This document shows, piece after piece, positions 1 through 4,546 of a stretch of 5,390 nucleotides of DNA. The stretch is from Gemmatimonas phototrophica (GTDB lineage: Bacteria; Gemmatimonadota; Gemmatimonadetes; Longimicrobiales; Gaopeijiaceae): contig CAMCNM010000157.1 in NCBI GenBank assembly GCA_945876015.1, positions 1-5,390 of the forward strand. The letters are read 5' to 3'. Numbering within the stretch: the stretch's first letter is position 1; each line of letters opens with the position of its first letter. Both the position numbers and the translations under genes were made by a program. Under the pieces are notes generated by a model. The model made no database searches, was not told the DNA's origin, and was given only the letters and a program-made list of their open reading frames with translations.

Positions 1-43
1 CGAAGGACTTGAAACCGTGGACGCGGAGTGCGCGAAGCTTCAT
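1..43 (-). CDS. smc: SMC-family chromosome segregation ATPase, N-terminal fragment (cut by window edge)
   Basis: Only the first 14 codons lie in the window, reading MKLRALRVHGFKSF before the sequence runs out. The pattern M-x-L-x-x-L-x-x-x-GFKSF is the hallmark N-terminus of bacterial SMC proteins, the strand leading into the Walker A loop of the ABC-type head. SMC is a coiled-coil ATPase that, with ScpA and ScpB, compacts and segregates the chromosome in the cytoplasm. Its ATG overlaps the TGA of the upstream gene in an ATGA tetranucleotide (positions 43-40), and there is no good Shine-Dalgarno sequence, so translational coupling is likely. The family call rests on 14 residues. The Walker A, hinge and signature motifs are outside the window, so another SMC-like ATPase cannot be fully excluded. 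Confidence 0.82.
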   Translation of the reverse strand, partial: MKLRALRVHGFKSF

Positions 44-1815
44 TCGGGATGGTGGCCTGTGCGTTCGGTGAGGCGAGCGTCGGGGAAACCCTTGCTGACC
101 AGGAGGCTCTGGAAATACGCGGCCTCTTCGACGTCCGCGAAAGCGCCCCCGTAGACACGGTAGCGGAGGCGGATCGCGCCCGTCGCCGTGCGGGGGGGAA
201 GCTCTAGCACGTAGGCCGGAATGTCCACGCTTGCGAGATCCGCGATGCGCGCTTTCGCCTCCGCGAGGTCCGCGCGATCACCGAGCTCGAACGCGAGCGG
301 AGTGGGACGGATCGTCCACGAGCTCGGATCCTCCCGCGTCAGCGTCGTCGCGAGCTTCTCGCGAATCGCCACCGCGGCGCTGGAATCCTCGGCGGGTCCG
401 GCGAGCAGGCGGTAGTAGACCGTTCCACCGCTCTCCACGGGTGCGACGACGAACAGGAGGTCGGGCCGCTGTTCACTCAGGGAACTCGCTTGGAGCCGGG
501 CGACGGCGGCGTCCTCGAACGCGCCCAGCGCGAGCGAAACGCGGAGAGGCGGCGGCTCCGTGGGCGCGGCAGCCGGGGAACTCGCCACGGTCGCCGCGGG
601 AGCAGGGGCGGCGACGTTCGGATCGGCGGCGGCAGGTCGGCTGAATCCGGGGATCGGAATGAACCCGAACCACGCGGCGGCAGCCGCCGCGACGACGACG
701 AGAGCGGCGGCACCGGCAAGGGCCGGTGTGCGCGAGCGCCCCGGGACGGGGTCGGGCTCGACCACGGCACGGGCCTGCGCACGCGGCGACGACGACGTCC
801 GTTCCGGGACCTCCGACGAGTCGGTCGCGGCTCGCGCCCACTCCGGTTGAACGGGTTCCGGTGTCGGCGCGGGAGCAGCCGCGGCCCTCGACCACTCGGT
901 CAGCACTTCCCCCTCCCCCGCCCCGTTGGGCGAGGTCTGGGGTGCATCCGCGGGAGCGCCCTGCTCGTGCTCCTGCGCCTCGGCCTCGAACGAGAGATCC
1001 AGGCCCAGGCCGCTCAAGCCCGCGAGCGCCTCCGCCCCCGGGCCCGGCATCGCGAAATCGTCCTCCGCGGCGGCAGCCGTCTCCAGAAACGCGAATTCGT
1101 CTGCCGGAGACTCGGCGCCCGGGCCAGCGGGAGGTGCGGCCGCGGCCCCGTTGCTCTCCGGCGGCGTCAGCACCCCGCGGAGCCGATCGCCCAGGCCCGC
1201 CTGAAGAGCGGCGCTGCTCTGTCCACCCGCGTCGGTCAGAAGGAACACGTCGGTGGCGCGCTGAAGCAGGTGCTTGCCACCGGGAAGGTCGGACGGCAGG
1301 AACACGACCAGGGTCGCCTGGATCCGATCGCACGCGTCCACCACGGCCGACCAGCGCGGGCTCGACGCGACGACTTCGGGGCGGGCGGTTGCGGTGCCCG
1401 CGGGAACGAACAGGAAGCCCTTCTCGCGTACCGGGACGGCCACCTTCAGCACCGAGCTGCCGAACAGGAAGGCGTCCGTCATCCCCTCGCCGTTCTCGAC
1501 GCCGACGATGTGATGGAGACCCGGCCGCGCGAGGGCGAGATCGGCGAGCAGGATGTGCCGCTTCTTGCCGGCCCAGCCGGACGTGAGCGCGAGCGCGGTG
1601 CGCTCCGCCCAGTCGCCGTCCGGCACCGACGACGCGACCACCAGCAGCACGAGTCCGCCACCCGGAGGAGCATCGGGAAGGAACGGAGCGTCGGACCGCT
1701 CGGGATCGAACGTCTGAGGCGCGTGGGGATCCCGATCCATAGGGGCGTCGCGGACTAGAGACTCGGTCTGCCGGAATGGCCGCCGCACGGGCGCCGGCGT
1801 CACCGGCGCACACAT
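40..1815 (-). CDS. Membrane-anchored protein: degenerate MinD/CpsD-like domain, disordered linker, TM helix, SPOR-like repeats
   Basis: I recognise domains but no named gene. Residues about 54-215 follow the outline of CpsD/ParA/MinD P-loop ATPases: a hydrophobic first strand (LVLLVVASS), a helix (AERTALALTSGWA), then HILLADLALARPGLHHIVGV, which resembles the Walker A' 'LLVDaDlRrPslh' stretch of tyrosine-kinase-type ATPases. The Walker A loop is replaced by VPDGDW with no GKS/GKT, so ATP hydrolysis is unlikely. Residues about 218-362 are a Pro/Ala/Glu-rich, probably disordered linker. Residues 364-386 form one transmembrane helix. After it, about 425-500 and 545-585 resemble SPOR domains, the second clearest (YRVYGGAFADVEEAAYFQSL then KGFPDARL). 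SPOR domains usually bind denuded septal peptidoglycan, so an N-in, C-periplasmic topology is inferred. The start is uncertain: no SD precedes ATG 1815, and Met26 (ATG at 1740) is an alternative also lacking one. The stop overlaps smc. Confidence 0.62.
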   Translation of the reverse strand: MCAPVTPAPVRRPFRQTESLVRDAPMDRDPHAPQTFDPERSDAPFLPDAPPGGGLVLLVVASSVPDGDWAERTALALTSGWAGKKRHILLADLALARPGLHHIVGVENGEGMTDAFLFGSSVLKVAVPVREKGFLFVPAGTATARPEVVASSPRWSAVVDACDRIQATLVVFLPSDLPGGKHLLQRATDVFLLTDAGGQSSAALQAGLGDRLRGVLTPPESNGAAAAPPAGPGAESPADEFAFLETAAAAEDDFAMPGPGAEALAGLSGLGLDLSFEAEAQEHEQGAPADAPQTSPNGAGEGEVLTEWSRAAAAPAPTPEPVQPEWARAATDSSEVPERTSSSPRAQARAVVEPDPVPGRSRTPALAGAAALVVVAAAAAAWFGFIPIPGFSRPAAADPNVAAPAPAATVASSPAAAPTEPPPLRVSLALGAFEDAAVARLQASSLSEQRPDLLFVVAPVESGGTVYYRLLAGPAEDSSAAVAIREKLATTLTREDPSSWTIRPTPLAFELGDRADLAEAKARIADLASVDIPAYVLELPPRTATGAIRLRYRVYGGAFADVEEAAYFQSLLVSKGFPDARLTERTGHHPE

Positions 1816-1896
1816 GAAACGGACCGGACGTGCGCCCTCAGGCGCTCCTGCTGCCCGGTCTTTTCGAAGTTAAACCGTCGTGCTCTCTCGGTGCAA

Positions 1897-2280
1897 TCAA
1901 GCGCGACGTTCGGGGAGCGTATCCTCGAGGTCGATCCGCGGCGCGTCGCCCCACAGGGACTCGAGCTGGTAGAACGCGCGCGCCTCGGGATGGAAGACGT
2001 GCACCACGAAGTCGATGAAGTCGAGCAGGACCCAGCGGCCGCCGGCCACACCCTCGACGTGGCCCAGCCGGACGCCCTCCTTCCTCATCTCTTCGATGAT
2101 GTGGTCGGCGATCGAGCGGACCTGGATGTCCGAGCTGCCGGTGCCGAGCAGAAAGAAGTCGGTGGCAGTGGAGATACCGCGCAAGTCCAGCGCGACGAGC
2201 TCCACCGCCTTCCGCTCCAACGCCAGCTCGGCCGCCCGCGCGACCTCCGCCGGCAACTCGACGCCGGTCGGAATCTTCAC
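1897..2280 (-). CDS. rsfS: Ribosomal silencing factor RsfS (Iojap family)
   Basis: RsfS binds uL14 on the 50S subunit and blocks 30S joining, lowering translation in stationary phase or starvation. The 127-residue product has the usual family length and conserved landmarks: ALDLRG near 30-35, TDFFLLGTGSSDIQVRSIAD at 40-59, HVEG near 74-77, then RWVLLDFIDFVVHVFHPEAR at 82-101 and YQLESLWGDAP to 114. I chose GTG at 2280 because it overlaps the rplI TGA in a GTGA tetranucleotide. An upstream in-frame ATG at 2388 would add 36 Gly/Arg-rich residues that merely read rplI in another frame. The GTG has only a weak purine-rich stretch in front of it, so coupling to L9 translation is likely. This pairs a translation repressor with ribosomal proteins. 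The function assignment is firm by family; regulation here is inference. Confidence 0.95.
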   Translation of the reverse strand: MKIPTGVELPAEVARAAELALERKAVELVALDLRGISTATDFFLLGTGSSDIQVRSIADHIIEEMRKEGVRLGHVEGVAGGRWVLLDFIDFVVHVFHPEARAFYQLESLWGDAPRIDLEDTLPERRA

Positions 2281-2735
2281 TCCGCTCGTTCGACCCGGAC
2301 CTCGACCTCGGCCGTGACGTCCGCGGTGAGCCTGACCGGCACCTTGAACTCGCCCAGCGTCTTGATGGGCTCCTCCAGATGGATCCACTTGCGGTCCACC
2401 TCGAAGTCCATGCCGCGCTCGTTGAGTCGGTCGGCCACGTCGGCGTTGGTCACCGAGCCGAACAGCTTGCCGTCCTCGCCCTCGCCGGCCCGGACCTTGA
2501 ACGTCAGGCTCGCCCCTTCCAGCTGGGAAGCCCGACGACGAGCCTCCAGATAGTCACGGCGCGAGCGCTCCTCGCCGAGCTTCTTCTCTTCCTCGACCCG
2601 CTTCACGTTCGCGGCGCTCGCCGCGTAGGCGAGGCCCTGCGGAAGCAGATAGTTGCGGCCATATCCGGCCTTGACGTCAACCACGTCGCCAACGACGCCC
2701 AGGTTCGACATGTCCTTTTTCAGGATCAGCTTCAT
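2277..2735 (-). CDS. rplI: Large ribosomal subunit protein bL9
   Basis: This is a full-length 152-residue L9, which binds domain V of 23S rRNA near the base of the L1 stalk and reaches across to neighbouring ribosomes, helping reading-frame fidelity. The N-terminal RNA-binding domain (residues 1 to about 46) carries the family signature GVVGDVVDVKAGYGRNYLLP followed by QGLA. A long charged connecting helix runs from about 47 to 75 (RVEEEKKLGEERSRRDYLEA). The C-terminal domain spans about 78-150 and includes the typical GKLFGSVTNADVAD. The ATG start at 2735 has a good Shine-Dalgarno sequence, AGGAG, 7 nt upstream. The gene starts 13 bp after the DUF2232 stop and overlaps rsfS by 4 bp. Nothing is missing or odd; the identification is essentially certain. 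Confidence 0.98.
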   Translation of the reverse strand: MKLILKKDMSNLGVVGDVVDVKAGYGRNYLLPQGLAYAASAANVKRVEEEKKLGEERSRRDYLEARRRASQLEGASLTFKVRAGEGEDGKLFGSVTNADVADRLNERGMDFEVDRKWIHLEEPIKTLGEFKVPVRLTADVTAEVEVRVERAE

Positions 2736-2742
2736 CGGATCG

Positions 2743-2747
2743 CTCCT
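2743..2747 (-). promoter_or_regulatory. Shine-Dalgarno site of rplI
   Basis: The minus strand reads AGGAG, separated by 7 nt (CGATCCG) from the rplI ATG at 2735. It is the best-formed ribosome binding site in the operon and fixes the L9 start. It lies within the 13-bp gap after the upstream stop codon. Confidence 0.85.
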
Positions 2748-2748
2748 G

Positions 2749-3666
2749 TCAGGTAACGCTTGTCATCGCGCGCGCTTTGCCGCGCAGGTCGAGCCAGGTG
2801 TCCCCGAGCCCGATCACGAGAATCGCCATCAGAACCGCCTGCGGGAGCAGCAGCAACGCGATCATCACCATCGCCGCCCCGCCGAACGACTGCCCAACAC
2901 CGAAGTACGACACCACCGCCGCACCGCGCAGAGCGTACAACGCGCCCATGAAGATCATCACGTTGATTCCGGCTCGCTTCACGCCCAACAGCCACAGGAC
3001 CAGGCCTCCGATGATCACCCAGACCAGGTGGTCGCTGAAGCGGAACTCCCTCAACGGGAGTAGTCCCTGATCGCTGTCGTGCCCCAACCAGACGTACAGC
3101 CACCAGGCGACCCCGAGCGCCGAAAGCGTGCTCAGGGCGACGACGGCTGGAAACAACATGATCTGCACATCGGCGATCTGTTTCAGCATCGCCGCGACGT
3201 CGGCCTCCGGATACTGGCCCTTCAGCCCCGGCGACCAGACATCGGAGGCCGCTTGCACGACGGCCACCATCTGCGAGTTCAGCGTCGCCCATGCGTCCGC
3301 GCGTGTGATCATCAGCGCGCCCGCCACCGCTCCGGCACCCACCAACGCTCCGAGGGCGCGCGGAAGAAACGCGGCCGCGGGCCGACTCAACGTGAGCGCC
3401 ACGAACCATCCCCCGACCAGAAGGGCCCAGCCCCGCTCGGCCCACCACAGCCCGGTGCGCTCTCCCACCGCGCCGAGCGCCATCAGGGCCATGAGAGCCC
3501 CCATCAGCCACGCGCGCCGACGTCGGACCGGGAGTCCGGCGAGCATGGCCAGGTACGGCACGGCGAACAGCCCCGGGTTGAAGATCGAGGCGAGGAAGAG
3601 CGCAGCGGCCCTCGGCCACCCCCGCTCCACCGGAGCGGGCGGCGGGGTGACCACCTCTCCTTCCAC
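2749..3666 (-). CDS. DUF2232 (YybS-like) multi-pass membrane protein
   Basis: This is a 305-residue integral membrane protein with about eight hydrophobic segments, near residues 19-45, 53-67, 79-93, 103-121, 168-193, 213-228, 234-255 and 265-287. The C-terminal part, with NVMIFMGALYALRGAAVVSY (235-254) and the ending GLGDTWLDLRGK (286-297), matches what I recall of the DUF2232/YybS family. That family often sits between rpsR and rplI, exactly as here. Its biochemical role is not established, although the fold is thought to relate to small-molecule transport or ECF-like membrane proteins. The start is GTG at 3666, with GGGAG 8 nt upstream; a second in-frame GTG lies four codons downstream but its purine tract is too close. 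It begins 21 bp after the S6-S18 stop. The membrane nature is certain; the family call is good but unverified. Confidence 0.82.
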   Translation of the reverse strand: MEGEVVTPPPAPVERGWPRAAALFLASIFNPGLFAVPYLAMLAGLPVRRRRAWLMGALMALMALGAVGERTGLWWAERGWALLVGGWFVALTLSRPAAAFLPRALGALVGAGAVAGALMITRADAWATLNSQMVAVVQAASDVWSPGLKGQYPEADVAAMLKQIADVQIMLFPAVVALSTLSALGVAWWLYVWLGHDSDQGLLPLREFRFSDHLVWVIIGGLVLWLLGVKRAGINVMIFMGALYALRGAAVVSYFGVGQSFGGAAMVMIALLLLPQAVLMAILVIGLGDTWLDLRGKARAMTSVT

Positions 3667-3687
3667 GATCTCGGCTCCCGTCCTGCC

Positions 3688-4317
3688 TCAGACCTCGTGT
3701 TCCCGAACGTACGGGATGAGCGCGAGGTAGCGCGCGCGCTTCACGGCCCGCCCGAGCTGGCGCTGAAAGCGCGCGTTGACCTTGGTGGTCCGCTTGGGGA
3801 GCAGCTTCCCGCTTTCCGTCAGGAAGCGGGAGAGCGTGGCGACGTCCTTGAAGTTGAGCAGCTCGATCGCGGGACCCTCGACCCGACGGCGGCGACCGCG
3901 GCCACCGCTGAACTCAGGCGGCGAGTCCTGGTCGTCGTCCTCTTCCTCTTCTTCGTCGTCGTCGTCGTCGCCCGAAGCCGACTCGGGCTTGGGGGGACGC
4001 TCGGCCAGGATGGACATGCCCGTGGTCGGCTCGCCCTCGTTCAACACGACGAGGTAGCGCAGCACGGCTTCGTCCAGCTTGATGATGCGCTCGAACTCGG
4101 GAAGCGCGGTGGGGTCGGCCTTGAACTGGGCCACCACGTAATACCCCGTCTTCTTCTTGCCGACCGGGTAGGCGAGCTGCCGATTCGCCCAATGGTCGAC
4201 GGCGACGACTTCTCCACCGTTGCGAACCGCGAGGGCGTGGAACTTCTCGAGCTTCTCGTTGATCCCGGCCTCATCCAGCACCGGGTCGATGATATACACT
4301 GCTTCGTAGAGCCGCAT
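3688..4317 (-). CDS. rpsF-rpsR: Fused small-subunit ribosomal proteins bS6-bS18
   Basis: One uninterrupted 209-residue frame encodes two ribosomal proteins. Residues 1 to about 100 are S6: MRLYEAVYIIDPVL, then DHWANRQLAYPVGKKKTGYY (41-60), PEFERIIKLDEAVLRYLVV (73-91) and the tail MSILAE. Residues about 143-209 are S18, with NFKDVATLSRFLTESGKLLP (155-174), then FQRQLGRAVKRARYLALIPY (184-203), the RNA-binding core. The linker (about 108-142) has 13 consecutive acidic residues (117-129), then GGRGRRRR. No ATG, GTG or TTG falls in frame between Met101 and the S18 core, so separate S18 initiation is unlikely. S6 and S18 form a heterodimer on the 30S platform, so a covalent pair is plausible. E. 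coli S6 also ends in an acidic Glu-rich tail. The S18 part lacks the N-terminal Cys motif seen in some orthologues. The ATG at 4317 follows GAGG with a 6-nt spacer. Confidence 0.95.
   Translation of the reverse strand: MRLYEAVYIIDPVLDEAGINEKLEKFHALAVRNGGEVVAVDHWANRQLAYPVGKKKTGYYVVAQFKADPTALPEFERIIKLDEAVLRYLVVLNEGEPTTGMSILAERPPKPESASGDDDDDEEEEEDDDQDSPPEFSGGRGRRRRVEGPAIELLNFKDVATLSRFLTESGKLLPKRTTKVNARFQRQLGRAVKRARYLALIPYVREHEV
3931..3969 (-). repeat. Trinucleotide (GAC/GAA/GAG) tract encoding 13 acidic residues
   Basis: Codons 117-129 of the S6-S18 fusion are only GAC, GAA or GAG, giving five Asp, five Glu and three Asp in a row. On the plus strand this is a run of GTC and TTC/CTC triplets. 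It sits exactly in the linker between the two ribosomal protein domains. Length change by whole triplets would alter linker length without breaking the frame. Confidence 0.85.
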
Positions 4318-4346
4318 GGTCTCCCTCGGACCGTGGGTTTGTCACG

Positions 4347-4381
4347 GGCTCCACCTCATTTCCGTTCCGGCGTGCGGAGCC
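4347..4381 (-). promoter_or_regulatory. Stable leader hairpin upstream of the S6-S18 gene, possible S6:S18 autoregulatory element
   Basis: In the minus-strand transcript GGCUCCGC pairs with GUGGAGCC in an 8-bp stem with one G-U pair, closing a 19-nt loop that contains CCG (ACGCCGGAACGGAAAUGAG). It lies 30 nt before the ATG. It is flanked by a weaker 5-bp hairpin on the downstream side (4331-4347) and a possible 7-bp stem on the upstream side (4382-4411). Many bacteria carry an S6:S18-binding RNA in the rpsF leader built around a CCG in a loop or bulge that mimics the 16S site. The hairpin is directly seen; the link to that motif is inference and I could not align it to a covariance model. Confidence 0.4.
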
Positions 4382-4414
4382 GGACTCGGGGGCGGAGCGG
4401 GAATCGAGCCCAGG

Positions 4415-4443
4415 AGTATAGGCGGGACGGCCCCCGCTGTGAA
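4415..4443 (-). promoter_or_regulatory. Sigma-70-type promoter for the S6-S18/DUF2232/L9/RsfS operon
   Basis: On the minus strand, TTCACA (4443-4438; one mismatch to TTGACA) is separated by exactly 17 bp from TATACT (4420-4415; one mismatch to TATAAT). In such GC-rich surroundings this pairing stands out. Transcription would begin near 4408, giving a leader of about 90 nt before the ATG at 4317. It is correctly placed and oriented for a strongly expressed ribosomal protein operon. Confidence 0.75.
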
Positions 4444-4461
4444 GCGACGGGGCCGAAAACC

Positions 4462-4490
4462 CTGAAGTCCCCCCCACCCGTCCGTATAGG
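4462..4490 (+). promoter_or_regulatory. Weak candidate promoter for the PPC-domain protein gene
   Basis: On the plus strand TATAGG (4485-4490) lies 17 bp after CTGAAG (4462-4467). The -10 shares four of six bases with consensus and the -35 three of six. It is the best plus-strand candidate in the divergent region and would give a leader of about 50 nt. It stands back to back with the stronger leftward promoter, whose -35 ends 18 bp away. Confidence 0.35.
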
Positions 4491-4546
4491 TTGTGGCCCG
4501 TGGGCCCCCCTTGGGGGACCCCGCCCCCACACCAGCCGATCCATCC

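Noticed and set aside
490..1758. 422-codon open frame on the plus strand, plus a 446-codon minus-strand frame at 473-1813
   Set aside because: Both are Arg-rich, low-complexity translations overlapping the SPOR-protein gene; the latter has recognisable domains and correct operon placement, so these are shadows.
1832..1845. Small hairpin GCGCC-loop-GGCGC between rsfS and the SPOR-protein gene
   Set aside because: The stem is only 5 bp and no U-run follows on either strand, so it is not a convincing terminator.
1869..1896. Possible minus-strand promoter before the SPOR-protein gene (TTGCAC, 16 bp, TTTAAC)
   Set aside because: It is the most A/T-rich spot in the 81-bp gap, but the -35 matches only three of six consensus bases and the -10 four of six; too weak to annotate.
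1897..2388. Longer rsfS beginning at ATG 2388
   Set aside because: The extra 36 residues are rplI read in another frame (Gly/Arg/His-rich) and unlike RsfS N-termini; GTG 2280 gives the family's normal length.
4342..4359. Five-residue leader ORF (ATG AGG TGG AGC CCG TGA) in the S6-S18 leader
   Set aside because: No separate ribosome binding site or attenuation-type residues; the ATG sits within the hairpin loop and is probably chance.
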